Positions 40,815-49,627 of a stretch of 64,000 bases of DNA are shown here, in pieces. Position numbers and translations under genes: made by a program. Every line of letters starts with the position of its first letter. The first letter of the stretch is position 1. The notes below the pieces were generated by a model. That model had not been told where the DNA came from. It searched no databases and saw only the letters and a program-made list of their open reading frames with translations. The DNA is from Thermoanaerobaculales bacterium (GTDB lineage: Bacteria; Acidobacteriota; Thermoanaerobaculia; Thermoanaerobaculales; Sulfomarinibacteraceae): assembly GCA_035358815.1 (NCBI GenBank), contig DAOPQC010000009.1, forward strand, positions 62,001 to 126,000, in the 5' to 3' direction.

Positions 40815-42443
40815 ATGCGACAGAATATGATCGGCGGGGCACTCGTTGCGGCGGCCCTCATGTTCACCGTGAGCGCGTCGGCCGACGTGATGTTCTGGCT
40901 CGACACCCCGCAGCCGGATGCCACGGTGTTCGGTCTCCAGGAGGTCTCGGGGTACATCCTGGGTGACGTGTCGGGGTGCGGCGCTCCGTGGCAATGGCCG
41001 CAGTGCGACTGGGGAGACGCCGCAGTCTTGGGTGTCGACCTCTACATCGACGGCGGGTACGTCGCCTCGGCCGATCTCTATCAGCCGCGGTACGACATCC
41101 TCCTGGCCTATCCCTGGTACGCCGGGACGCCGTTCGAAAGGCCGGGCTTCGCGACCTCGTTCGACTCCAGGAACTTCGCCAACGGCGAGCACACGCTGTT
41201 CGTCCGGGTCGCGTTCGCGGACGGCACGGAGCAGGACTACGGGCAGCGCACGGTGATCGTCAACAACCTGCTCAACCAGGCGCCGTTCGGTGAGCTCGAG
41301 CTGCCGGGCCCGAATCAGCCGATGAACGGGGTCTTTCCGGTGACCGGCTGGGCGCTCGACGACGGTGAGGTGGCCCTGGTCGAGGTGCTGGTGGACGGGA
41401 TGGCGATCGGCCAGGCGCTCACCGGCATGCACCGGCCGGACATCGGCCACCGCTTCCCGAGCCACCCCGATGCCGAGTACGCCGGCTTCGTCCGGATGCT
41501 CAACACCACGGTGCTCACCAACGGAATCCACTCGGTGTCGATCCGCGTCACCGACGACGACGGCGCCTCGCTGGTCATCGGCCGCCGGTTCGTGCAGACC
41601 TTCAACACCGGCTACAACCTGCCGCCGTTCGGCCAGATCGACGAGCCGATCCCGAACCACATCATGTTCGCCAAGGGCTGCGCGGACCCGGGCGGCTGGT
41701 CGACGCCACCCTTCGACGATCCCCAGGTCACCGAGCTGATCACCGGGTGGGCGCTCGACGTCGGGTCGCGGACCGACCTCGGCGGCGTCGCCTACGTGCA
41801 GCTGCTGCTCGACGGGGTGATCCTGGAGGACACTTACCTGGGCAGCGACTACTGGCCGTGGCTGCGGCTCGATGTCAACTACTACGGCCACCCCCGGATG
41901 GACATCCTGCGCATGTTCCCCGATGTGCCCAACGCCAAGGACTCGGGGTTCGCGTTCCGCATGGACGTCTCCGATCTGATCAACCGCCAGGGCTATCGGC
42001 AGGGGCTCCACTACCTCAAGATCCGCGCCGGCGACCTCGAAAGCAATGTCGCCGACATCGACCAGATCCCGGTCATCTTCGACTGCGATGACGATCCGGA
42101 CCGGCCGTCGTTCGGTGACATCTACACCCCGCTGAACATGGAGCTGGTATCCGGCGACGTCGAGGTCACGGGCTACGCCGTCGATTACGACGATCCGCAG
42201 TTCGTCGAGATCTGGATCGACGGGACGTTCATCGCCGTGGCCGACGAGTTCGGGTTGCCGACCCCGGAGGTCGAGGACCGGTACCCGTGGCTGCCGTTGT
42301 TCATGACTCGAGACGCCGGCTTCCGCCACATCCTCGACACCACCCAGTTCACCGACGGCGAGCACCTGCTGGTGGTGTGGACCGAGGACTACTTCGGCGG
42401 GCGGAACATGATCGGCGAGCGGCGGTTCGTGGTCGACAACTGA
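40815..42443 (+). CDS. Secreted protein with about four Ig-like repeats
   Basis: This 542-residue protein has a signal peptide (GGALVAAALMFTVSASA) cleaved near residue 23. The rest consists of related segments of about 100-130 residues, each with the pattern (V/L)xGWALD...V..V.(V/L)LVDG..., a ...PD(I/V)...P.....GF turn and a NGIHSVSIRVTDD or DGEHTLFVRVAFAD strand. This is the bacterial Ig-like repeat common in Acidobacteriota and Myxococcota surface proteins. No enzyme or anchor motif is visible. Own promoter and a strong terminator make it monocistronic. Confidence 0.75.
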   Translation: MRQNMIGGALVAAALMFTVSASADVMFWLDTPQPDATVFGLQEVSGYILGDVSGCGAPWQWPQCDWGDAAVLGVDLYIDGGYVASADLYQPRYDILLAYPWYAGTPFERPGFATSFDSRNFANGEHTLFVRVAFADGTEQDYGQRTVIVNNLLNQAPFGELELPGPNQPMNGVFPVTGWALDDGEVALVEVLVDGMAIGQALTGMHRPDIGHRFPSHPDAEYAGFVRMLNTTVLTNGIHSVSIRVTDDDGASLVIGRRFVQTFNTGYNLPPFGQIDEPIPNHIMFAKGCADPGGWSTPPFDDPQVTELITGWALDVGSRTDLGGVAYVQLLLDGVILEDTYLGSDYWPWLRLDVNYYGHPRMDILRMFPDVPNAKDSGFAFRMDVSDLINRQGYRQGLHYLKIRAGDLESNVADIDQIPVIFDCDDDPDRPSFGDIYTPLNMELVSGDVEVTGYAVDYDDPQFVEIWIDGTFIAVADEFGLPTPEVEDRYPWLPLFMTRDAGFRHILDTTQFTDGEHLLVVWTEDYFGGRNMIGERRFVVDN

Positions 42444-42468
42444 CGCTGCCGTCCCACATCCGACTCCG

Positions 42469-42495
42469 ACGCCCCGCTTCGGCGGGGCGTTTTTT
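42469..42495 (+). terminator. Rho-independent terminator
   Basis: Perfect 9-bp stem ACGCCCCGC/GCGGGGCGT with a TTCG tetraloop, followed by six T. It lies 26 bases after the secreted repeat protein stop. Confidence 0.95.
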
Positions 42496-42603
42496 CATTG
42501 CACCGGGCGCGCTTCGCCCATTTTGCTAAGATCATCGCCGCCGCCGGCTCGGCACGCCGTCGTCGACAGGCGTGCCACCCCGAACTCGGTCGATGGGAGG
42601 CTC

Positions 42604-43956
42604 GTGACAGCAGTGACGACAGCGGCGACGGAGCGGAGCGGTCCCCGGATCCTCACGCGCGCCGAGCACCCGATCTCACGCCGCGATATCGCCCGGGAGG
42701 CGCTCAAGGTCCTCTATCGCCTGCAGGGGGCCGGGTATCAGGCGTACCTGGTCGGAGGGAGCGTCAGGGACCTGATGCTCGGGCGCACGCCCAAGGACTT
42801 CGACCTGGCGACCAACGCGCGCCCGCGGGAGATCCGCAACCTGTTCCGCAACTCGCGCACGATCGGGCGCCGGTTCCGGCTGGTGCACGTCTTCTTCCGC
42901 GACACGATCGTCGAGGTCGCCACCTTCCGCGCCAGCCCGGAGCCGCCGGAGGGGCCCGACGAGTGGGAGGAGGCCGAGCACGAGGCCATGGAGGCCGACG
43001 CCGAAGAGGCCGGCCGGGCGCCGCTGCCGGAGGAGCCCGCGGTCTGGGGCACGCCGGAGGAGGACGCGCTCCGGCGGGACTTCACGGTGAACGGGCTGTT
43101 CTACGACATCGCCGACTTCTCGGTCATCGACCATGTCGGCGGCATCGAGGACCTGCAGGCCGGCGTCATCCGCACCATCGGCAATCCCGACCTCCGCTTC
43201 CAGGAGGATCCGGTCCGGATGATGCGGGCGCTCGAGTACGCGGTGCGGCTGGGCTTCGCGTTGGAGGCGGACACCGCGGGCGCGATCGCACGCAACCGCG
43301 ACGCCATCCGCACGGTCTCCGGGGCGCGGCTCAACTACGAGCTCTTCGAGGGGCTGCGGTCGGGCGCGGCGGCCGGGATCTTCGCCGCGTGGGACCGCGC
43401 GGGGCTGTTCGACCTCGCGTTTCCCGACCTTCACTGCAACGGGTCGGACACTGCACGGCTGCTCCAGGCGGTGGACCGGGACGTCGCGGCCGGTGTCACG
43501 TACGCCGATGCCGGCCTGGTGGGCGCGTTCTTCCTGCCGCGCTTCCTCGAGGTGGTGCGGGAGATGACGACCGACGGCCAGCGCCTCGACAACGTCGGCC
43601 TGCTGCAGCGGCTGCGCGACCTGCTCGAGCCGACCGCGGCCGGGCTGCACCTCTCCAACCACACCGTCCACCTGCTCCACCACGGCCTGTTCACGCTGAC
43701 CAAGATGGCGCGAGCGCCGGAGCGCGGCCGCCAGGTGGTCAAGCTGAGCCGGCAGGACTACTTCCCGGTCGCCTGGCAGCTCCAGGGTCTGGCCGCGTCG
43801 GCCGGCCTGATCCAGCCCGAGGTGCACGGAGCGTGGGCGCGCGCCCTCGAGCGGGTCCGCCAGGGCACGCCGGACGACCAGGTGCTGGCGGGCGCCGAGG
43901 CCGCACCGGCGAGGCGCCGCCGCCGCCGCTCACGGCGCGGGCGGGGACGGCGATGA
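42604..43956 (+). CDS. pcnB: Poly(A) polymerase PcnB/CCA-adding-enzyme family
   Basis: This 450-residue class II nucleotidyltransferase has the signature YLVGGSVRDLMLGRTPKDFD followed by LATNARPREI, and the RR(D/E)FTVNGLFYD motif. It carries an extra acidic insertion (EEAEHEAMEADAEEAG) between beta strands. The C-terminus is strongly basic (RRRRRRSRRGRGRR), as in PcnB enzymes that bind RNA. It would add poly(A) tails to RNA 3' ends. The start GTG at 42604 follows GGGAGG closely; a second GTG at 42613 is possible. Its stop overlaps the ligA start. Confidence 0.9.
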   Translation: MTAVTTAATERSGPRILTRAEHPISRRDIAREALKVLYRLQGAGYQAYLVGGSVRDLMLGRTPKDFDLATNARPREIRNLFRNSRTIGRRFRLVHVFFRDTIVEVATFRASPEPPEGPDEWEEAEHEAMEADAEEAGRAPLPEEPAVWGTPEEDALRRDFTVNGLFYDIADFSVIDHVGGIEDLQAGVIRTIGNPDLRFQEDPVRMMRALEYAVRLGFALEADTAGAIARNRDAIRTVSGARLNYELFEGLRSGAAAGIFAAWDRAGLFDLAFPDLHCNGSDTARLLQAVDRDVAAGVTYADAGLVGAFFLPRFLEVVREMTTDGQRLDNVGLLQRLRDLLEPTAAGLHLSNHTVHLLHHGLFTLTKMARAPERGRQVVKLSRQDYFPVAWQLQGLAASAGLIQPEVHGAWARALERVRQGTPDDQVLAGAEAAPARRRRRRSRRGRGRR

Positions 43957-45992
43957 GCGCGGGGCGCGACCCGGCAGCCCGGATCGAAGAGCTGCGGCGG
44001 CTGATCCGGCACCACGATCGCCTGTACTACACCGAGGCCGCGCCGCAGATTTCGGACTTCGAGTACGACCGGCTGTTCGCCGAGCTGCGCCGGCTCGAGG
44101 AGGAGCACCCCGAGCTGGCGTCGGAGACGTCGCCGACGCGGCGGGTCGGCGGCGAGCCCCTGGAGGGGCTCCAGCAGGTCGCCCATCGCACGCCGATGCT
44201 GTCGCTGGACAACAGCTACTCCGAGGACGACCTGCGCGCCTGGTACCGGAGGATGTGCCGCGAGCTCGGCGAGGCGCCGGACGGGCTCGCCGCCGAGCTC
44301 AAGATCGACGGGGTGTCGATCTCGCTCGTCTACCAGCGCGGCCGCCTGGCGCGGGCGGTCACCCGGGGCGACGGGCTGGTCGGGGACGACGTCACCGCCA
44401 ACGTCCGCACCATCCGCCGGCTGCCGCTGGAGGTCGACGGCGCGCCGGACCTGCTCGAGGTCCGGGGCGAGGTCTTCATGCCCCGCAGCGTCTTCGAGCA
44501 GCTGAACCGGCGGCGGCGCGAGTCCGGGGAGACCGAGTTCGCGAACCCGCGCAACGCGACCGCCGGCGCCATCAGGCTGCTCGACTCCCGCGAGACCGCG
44601 CGGCGTCGGCTGGACGCGTGGTGCTACCAGGTGGAGCAGGCCGGCGGATGGCGGCTGGACAGCCACGTCGCCTCGCTCGAGCGGCTGCGCGGCGCCGGCT
44701 TCCCGGTGAGCCCGGCGGTCGAGAGGTGCGACAACCTCGACGACGTGGAAGCCTACATCCGGAAGTGGCGGCAGGGCCGGGCCGAGCTCGACTTCGACAC
44801 CGACGGGATCGTCGTCAAGCTCGACAGCGCCGGGCAGCGGCAGGCGATCGGGACGACCACTCGCGCCGTGCGGTGGGCGGTGGCCTACAAGTTCCCGCCC
44901 GCGGGCGTGACGACGCGCTTGACCGACATCGTGGTCCAGGTCGGGCGGACCGGCGTCCTGACCCCGGTCGCCGTTCTCGAGCCGGTCGTCGTCGCGGGCT
45001 CCACGGTGGCACGGGCGACGCTGCACAACTTCGACGAGGTGGCCAGGCTCGACGTCCGCATCGGCGACACGGTGTGGGTCGCCAAGGGCGGCGACGTCAT
45101 CCCGAAGGTCGCGGGGGTGGTCCTCGCGGATCGCCCCGGGGACGCGCAGGCCTACCCGATTCCGGACCGCTGCCCGGCCTGCTCGAGCCCGGTCGAGCGC
45201 AGGGCGGGCGAGGTGGCGGTGCGCTGCCCGAACCCGGCGTGCCCGGCGGTCGTGGCGTCGAGGCTGCGCCACTTCGTGTCGCGCGGGGCGATGGAGATCG
45301 AGGGGCTCGGAGGCGAGCGGCTCGACCAGCTGGCCAGGGAAGGGCTGGTGACCGATGCGGCCTCGCTGTGGGACCTCGAGACCGGGCAGCTCGAGCAGCT
45401 GCCGGGCTGGGGCGAGGTCTCCGCCGCAAAGCTGGTGTCCGAGCTCGACGCGGCGCGGTCGCGGCCGCTCGAGCGGCTGCTGTTCGGCCTCGGCATCCCG
45501 CTGGTCGGAGAGCGCGCGGCCCGGGCGCTGGCGCGGTCCTTCGGGAGCATGGCCCGGATCGCCGCGGCCACCGCCGGCGAGCTCGAGCAGGTCGAGGGGA
45601 TCGGCCCGGTGATGGCCGCGTCCCTGCTCCGCTGGCTTTCCGATCCCGGCAACGCGGCGCTGATCGGCCGCCTTCGCGAGCGAGGGGTCGATCCCTCCCA
45701 GGAGGTCGCCGCCGCGGCCGACGCGCAGGGGGCGGGCCGGCCGTTGGCCGGCCTGACCTTCGTGCTCACGGGAACGTTGAGCCGGCCGCGGCCCGAGCTT
45801 CGCGACCGGCTGGAGCAGCTCGGGGCCACGGTGGCCGGGTCGGTGTCCGGCCGCACCTCGTACCTGGTGGCGGGCGCCGACGCCGGGAGCAAGCTCGGAA
45901 AGGCGCGAGAGCTCGGCGTCGAGGTCCTCGACGAGGAGGGGCTCGAGCGGCTGGTCGAAGAGCGGACCGGGAGGGCGCTGTGGCAGCGGTGA
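43953..45992 (+). CDS. ligA: NAD-dependent DNA ligase LigA
   Basis: This 679-residue ligase is of normal length. Visible: N-terminal Ia domain (HHDRLYYTEAAPQISDFEYD), the adenylation motif AAELKIDGVS with the AMP-accepting Lys117, GDGLVGDDVT, RGEVFMP, the OB fold, a four-Cys zinc finger (CPAC...CPNPACP), helix-hairpin-helix repeats and a C-terminal BRCT domain (LTFVLTGTLSRPRPEL). It seals nicks during replication and repair using NAD. It overlaps pcnB by four bases (ATGA) and the next gene by 13 bases. Confidence 0.97.
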   Translation: MSAGRDPAARIEELRRLIRHHDRLYYTEAAPQISDFEYDRLFAELRRLEEEHPELASETSPTRRVGGEPLEGLQQVAHRTPMLSLDNSYSEDDLRAWYRRMCRELGEAPDGLAAELKIDGVSISLVYQRGRLARAVTRGDGLVGDDVTANVRTIRRLPLEVDGAPDLLEVRGEVFMPRSVFEQLNRRRRESGETEFANPRNATAGAIRLLDSRETARRRLDAWCYQVEQAGGWRLDSHVASLERLRGAGFPVSPAVERCDNLDDVEAYIRKWRQGRAELDFDTDGIVVKLDSAGQRQAIGTTTRAVRWAVAYKFPPAGVTTRLTDIVVQVGRTGVLTPVAVLEPVVVAGSTVARATLHNFDEVARLDVRIGDTVWVAKGGDVIPKVAGVVLADRPGDAQAYPIPDRCPACSSPVERRAGEVAVRCPNPACPAVVASRLRHFVSRGAMEIEGLGGERLDQLAREGLVTDAASLWDLETGQLEQLPGWGEVSAAKLVSELDAARSRPLERLLFGLGIPLVGERAARALARSFGSMARIAAATAGELEQVEGIGPVMAASLLRWLSDPGNAALIGRLRERGVDPSQEVAAAADAQGAGRPLAGLTFVLTGTLSRPRPELRDRLEQLGATVAGSVSGRTSYLVAGADAGSKLGKARELGVEVLDEEGLERLVEERTGRALWQR

Positions 45993-47374
45993 TCTTCGTG
46001 GTGGATGACGACGACGGGTCGCGCGAGGCGATGGCGAGGGCGCTGGCTCGGGTCGGCCACGAGGTGCGTCAGTTCGCGTCGGCAGAGGAGGCCCTGGCGA
46101 GGGTGCGCACGGGGGACGCGGTGGATGCCGTGGTGTCCGACGTCAAGATGCCCGGCATGGACGGCTTCGCGCTGCTGCGCGAGGTCCGCTCGCTGCGCCC
46201 CGACCTCGCGTTCCTGCTGGTGACCGCCTACGGCGAGGTCGAGGGTGCGGTGGCCGCCCTGACCGAGGACGGCGCCGACGACTACCTGACCAAGCCGGTC
46301 GAGATGCAGGAGCTGCGCAAGCGGGTCCAGCTCCACCTCGAGCGGCGCGTCCTGCAGCGCGAGAACGTCGACCTCAGACAGCGGGTCGACAAGCTCTACG
46401 GCTTCGAGAACATCATCGGCCACTCGGCGGCCATGGAGTCGCTGATCGAGCGGCTGCGGCTGGTCGCGCCGGCGCCGTCGACGGTGTTGATCGTGGGTGA
46501 GTCCGGCACCGGCAAGGAGCTGATCGCCAACGCCATTCACCAGAACTCGCCGCGCGCCGAGGGGCCGTTCGTGCCGGTCAACTGCGGCGCCATCCCGGGC
46601 GAGATCCTGGAGTCCGAGCTGTTCGGCCACGAGCGGGGCGCCTTCACCGGGGCCCACCAGCGGCGGATCGGGCTCATCGAGTCGGCACACCGGGGGACCC
46701 TGTTCCTCGACGAGATCTCCGAGTTGTCGCCGGACCTCCAGGTGAAGCTGCTGCGGGTCCTCGAGGAGCGCCGGATCACCCGGGTCGGCGGCAACGAGTC
46801 GATCGCCGTTGACTTCCGCCTGGTGGCCGCCACCAACCGCCGGCTCGAGCAGTGGGTCGCCGACGGGAGGTTCCGCGAGGACCTCTACTACCGGCTCAAG
46901 GTGGTGACCGTCCACTGCCCAGCGCTGCGCGAGCGGGCCGAGGACATCCCCTTGCTGGTGCAGCACTTCATCGCCGTGTTCAACGAGCAGCTGGGGCGCG
47001 ACGTGAGGGGGGTCCACCCGTGGGTGCTGGCCGCCCTGAAGCGCCAGCCCTGGCCCGGGAACGTGCGCGAGCTTCGCAACGTGATCGAGTCGCTGGTGCT
47101 GTTCGCGAAGGGCGGCGAGATCTCGCTCGACGAGCTTCCCGCGGAGTACCGCGCTCCGGCGCAGCCGCCACCCGCCGCCGCCACCGGCGTCTGGCAGCCG
47201 CGGCCGATGGCCGACATCGAGAAGGACGCCATCCTGCGCGCCCTCGAGTACACCAACGGGCACCGCGCGCGGGCCGCCAAGATCCTGGACATCGGCCTGC
47301 GGACGCTGCAGCGCAAGCTCAAGGAGTACGGCGAGGTCGCCCCGGGCGATGACGACGAGGGGGAGGAGGGCTGA
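45980..47374 (+). CDS. NtrC-type response regulator (receiver-AAA+-Fis)
   Basis: This 464-residue regulator has a receiver domain with Asp54 in VVSDVKMPGMDG, an AAA+ domain with Walker A GESGTGKE (173-180) and a full GAFTGA loop (220-225), and a Fis helix-turn-helix GHRARAAKILDIGLRTLQRK near residue 440. All sigma-54 contact features are intact. The start GTG at 45980 follows GGGAGGG by five bases and lies inside ligA. No cognate histidine kinase is adjacent, so it is an orphan. It could drive the sigma-54 promoter at 25466, but no linkage shows this. Confidence 0.92.
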   Translation: MAAVIFVVDDDDGSREAMARALARVGHEVRQFASAEEALARVRTGDAVDAVVSDVKMPGMDGFALLREVRSLRPDLAFLLVTAYGEVEGAVAALTEDGADDYLTKPVEMQELRKRVQLHLERRVLQRENVDLRQRVDKLYGFENIIGHSAAMESLIERLRLVAPAPSTVLIVGESGTGKELIANAIHQNSPRAEGPFVPVNCGAIPGEILESELFGHERGAFTGAHQRRIGLIESAHRGTLFLDEISELSPDLQVKLLRVLEERRITRVGGNESIAVDFRLVAATNRRLEQWVADGRFREDLYYRLKVVTVHCPALRERAEDIPLLVQHFIAVFNEQLGRDVRGVHPWVLAALKRQPWPGNVRELRNVIESLVLFAKGGEISLDELPAEYRAPAQPPPAAATGVWQPRPMADIEKDAILRALEYTNGHRARAAKILDIGLRTLQRKLKEYGEVAPGDDDEGEEG

Positions 47375-47449
47375 CCCACCGGGCGCGGACACGGGGACGG
47401 GTGGGGGCCCTATCCCCCAGATCCTAGATCCTGGGCGGGTGGTGGATGC

Positions 47450-47480
47450 GGGAACGGGAACGGGGACGGCAACCGGAACG
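47450..47480. repeat. GGGAAC hexamer array
   Basis: GGGAAC, GGGAAC, GGGGAC and degenerate units, directly after a GATCCTAGATCC module. Confidence 0.75.
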
Positions 47481-47649
47481 ACATCGGACGCAGATCCGGC
47501 TTCAGGCTTCGTGCTCCGCACTTCGCCCTGACGAGTCGCCTCCGGTTGCGCCGTGACGGGAGCGGGAGCGGGCGGGGACCACTAACCCCTCATCCCTGAC
47601 CCCTAACCCCCAACCCCTCTCGCCCCCCACGTATCACCTGTCACTCTCC

Positions 47650-47686
47650 GGGGTACGGGAGCGGGAACGGGAACGGGGACGGGAAG
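47650..47686. repeat. GGGAAC hexamer array
   Basis: Six successive units of the GGG(A/T)(A/G)C type upstream of the small gene at 47713. Confidence 0.75.
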
Positions 47687-47712
47687 TAGACTGGTACTTG
47701 AAAGGAGAGCGC

Positions 47713-47928
47713 ATGGAGATCCCGGGCAACGTCTCGCTGTACTGCCCGATCGTCGATGCCAAGGGCACCGCGGCGACCCTGGTGGCGGTGGCTCCGCAGG
47801 GCTACTACCAGCTCGAGGTGGCCATCAAGGGTAAGCGGCACACGATGTTCGTGCCGATCGCTCAGGCCGCGCTCTGCTTCACCGAGCCGGAGCCCGAACG
47901 GGAGGACGCCTTCGAGCTCGAGCGCTGA
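47713..47928 (+). CDS. 71-residue conserved-looking small protein
   Basis: The product, starting MEIPGNVSLYCPIVDAKG, has a compact beta-rich pattern (LVAVAPQGYYQLEVAIKGKRH) and an acidic tail (EPEPEREDAFELE). GAAAGGAG lies seven bases before the ATG. No signal peptide or membrane segment. I know no family. It is followed by the PAS/Fis protein after 79 bases. A small beta-barrel protein is a guess from composition. Confidence 0.5.
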   Translation: MEIPGNVSLYCPIVDAKGTAATLVAVAPQGYYQLEVAIKGKRHTMFVPIAQAALCFTEPEPEREDAFELER

Positions 47929-48007
47929 CGGCGATCGCGGCCCTGCGGCGGGCCGGCGCGCGGACGAGCGGCGAATATTGGGGGTCGGTCTCGCTGTTAC
48001 CCGTGGC

Positions 48008-49162
48008 GTGACCCGACCGTGCGATCTCGATGACGTGCTGGGCGACGTCTGGCCGACGGTGCTGGAGCAGGTCTCCGAGGCCGTCCTGGTCCTGGACCGC
48101 CAGCGCAATCTCCACTTCGTCAACGCGCAGGCTCGCCGGCTCCTCGGCTGCGAAGACGGGCTGGCGCTGGGGAGCCGGTGCCGCCTCACGACCCACGGCG
48201 TCGACTGCGAGCACGCCTGCCCGCTGACCTTCGCGCTGGAGAGCCGCCTCGACCGGGTGGAGGACTTCGCGACCGTGTACACCGCCCGGGACGGGAGGGC
48301 TCTCCCGCTCAAGGTGACCGTGATTCCGATGCGGTCGCCGGACGGCGGCTTCCGCGGGGCGATCGAGATCCTCAGGCCGCGCGATCCCGACCCCGGCTTC
48401 CTGCTCGCCGGCCGCGGCGAGCTTGTGGCGGCGCTTCGCCGTCGGGTCGCCGAGGCCGCCAGGTCGCGGGTCCACCTGGTGCTGGTCGGCGACGCCGCGT
48501 CGTGCTCGGACGTCGCCCGGGCCGTGCACCGGCTGTCGGGGGTCGCCGACTCGCTGTTCCACACCTGGGGAGGGTCCTGGCAGGGTGTCGGGTCATGGCC
48601 GCCCGGGACCATGTTCGCCACCGGGGGCGAGGCGGCGTCGATTCTGATGGAGCAGCCGCCGGCCGGCTGGCGGGTGATCGTCGGAACGCCCGGCGCCGTG
48701 CCCGTCGCGGCCGGCGCCGCGCTTGCCTACGAGCGGATCGAGATCCCGCGGGCGGACGAGATCGCGGAAGACCTGCCGCTGATCGTCGCCGCGTGGATCC
48801 GCCAGCTCGCGCCGGACCTCGCGGTCCGGCCGCAGGCCCTGGAGCGGCTGTCGCGGATGGCGCGCGAGCTCGGCTTCGAGCGGCTGCGGGGGGTGCTGCA
48901 CGGCGCCATCGCGGCAGCGGGCGATCAGCTCGACGAGAGCCACCTGCCCGGAGACGGCTATGGCACGGCCTGGGTCGACGAGCTGCTTCGGGAGCCCGAT
49001 CCATTGACCGCGATCGAGCGCCACCTGCTGTGCGAGGTGCTGCAGCGATGCGGGTGGCGAATGCAGGAAGCGGCCGACCGGCTCGGCATCTCGCGGGTGA
49101 CCCTGTGGCGGAAGCTCAAGGACCACGGCATCGAGCGGCCTGGGAACGACGGGGAGAGGTAG
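48008..49162 (+). CDS. PAS-Fis regulator with a collapsed AAA+ region
   Basis: This 384-residue protein has an N-terminal PAS domain (SEAVLVLDRQRNLHFVNAQA) ending in a Cys cluster (residues 58-75: C...C...C, within TTHGVDCEHACPL), and a C-terminal Fis helix-turn-helix EAADRLGISRVTLWRKLKD. The middle resembles an NtrC AAA+ module, but the Walker A position reads HLVLVGDAASCSDVARAVHR with no GxxGxGK, and no GAFTGA is visible. It is thus a degenerate NtrC relative, perhaps a DNA-binding regulator that no longer hydrolyses ATP or engages sigma-54. The start is GTG 48008; the exact start is uncertain. Confidence 0.7.
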   Translation: MTRPCDLDDVLGDVWPTVLEQVSEAVLVLDRQRNLHFVNAQARRLLGCEDGLALGSRCRLTTHGVDCEHACPLTFALESRLDRVEDFATVYTARDGRALPLKVTVIPMRSPDGGFRGAIEILRPRDPDPGFLLAGRGELVAALRRRVAEAARSRVHLVLVGDAASCSDVARAVHRLSGVADSLFHTWGGSWQGVGSWPPGTMFATGGEAASILMEQPPAGWRVIVGTPGAVPVAAGAALAYERIEIPRADEIAEDLPLIVAAWIRQLAPDLAVRPQALERLSRMARELGFERLRGVLHGAIAAAGDQLDESHLPGDGYGTAWVDELLREPDPLTAIERHLLCEVLQRCGWRMQEAADRLGISRVTLWRKLKDHGIERPGNDGER

Positions 49163-49174
49163 GAACCGAGAACC

Positions 49175-49228
49175 GGGATCTAGGATCTGGGATCTAGGAT
49201 CTGGGGGATAGGGAATAGGGGATAGGGG
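49175..49228. repeat. GATCTAGGATC plus GGGATAGGG module
   Basis: GGGATCTAGGATCT occurs twice in tandem, followed by a GGGATA/GGGAATA tract. A related arrangement lies at 61195-61235. Confidence 0.8.
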
Positions 49229-49352
49229 AACCCCCCCTGCCCGCTTCCGTGCCCGCTCGTGTCACGGCGTAGTCCGACGGACGGGGCCGGATCCGCTTCC
49301 GCGCCCGGGGGTGAGCCGAGCCGGAAGAGCGGGCGTTCTGCGTGCGTGCCGT

Positions 49353-49414
49353 CTTTGGCGATTTCGGGATGACGTTCCTCCTCAAGAGGTGTTCGAGACC
49401 TGAAATCGCCAAAG
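49353..49414. repeat. 62-bp inverted repeat, copy B
   Basis: Arms CTTTGGCGATTTCGGG (49353-49368) and CCTGAAATCGCCAAAG (49399-49414); the right arm is identical to copy A and the left arm differs by one base, giving a G-U pair. Same total length as copy A. Confidence 0.85.
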
Positions 49415-49481
49415 GTGGCTCCCTCCGGGAGCGCATCCGGAGAATCGGTGCGAAGCGCTTTCCAAGATAGGCAACGTGTGC

Positions 49482-49510
49482 GGGAACGGGAACGGGAGCG
49501 GGGACGGGAA
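49482..49510. repeat. GGGAAC hexamer array
   Basis: GGGAAC, GGGAAC, GGGAGC, GGGGAC, GGGAAG downstream of copy B, mirroring the order seen at 28.0-28.35 kb. Confidence 0.75.
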
Positions 49511-49627
49511 GGAAGTCGAAAGTGGGCGCGGCGCCCTCGGCCTGGAGTTGATGCGGTGCGGACCTGAAGCCGGAAGCGGGCGCGGAAGCGGAAGCGGGCG
49601 CGGGGTAAACGAATCGCTGCCCGCTGC

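Larger units (their letters stand above)
47375..47712. other. Intergenic region dense in simple repeats
   Basis: 338 bases holding a GATCCTAGATCC module (47419-47434), GGGAAC-type arrays (47450-47480, 47558-47580, 47650-47686) and a CCCCTAACCCC-like tract (47584-47618). No gene or terminator found. Confidence 0.75.
49163..49627. other. Intergenic region carrying composite repeat copy B
   Basis: 465 bases: GATCTAGGATC tandem (49175-49203), GGGATAGGG tract (49204-49228), the 62-bp inverted repeat copy B (49353-49414), an AGAATCGG element (49431-49463) and hexamer arrays (49482-49510, 49568-49606). No gene found. Confidence 0.8.

Noticed and set aside
47584..47618. Telomere-like CCCTAACCCC tract
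   Set aside because: It is short, internal and mixed with other simple repeats; nothing suggests a chromosome end.
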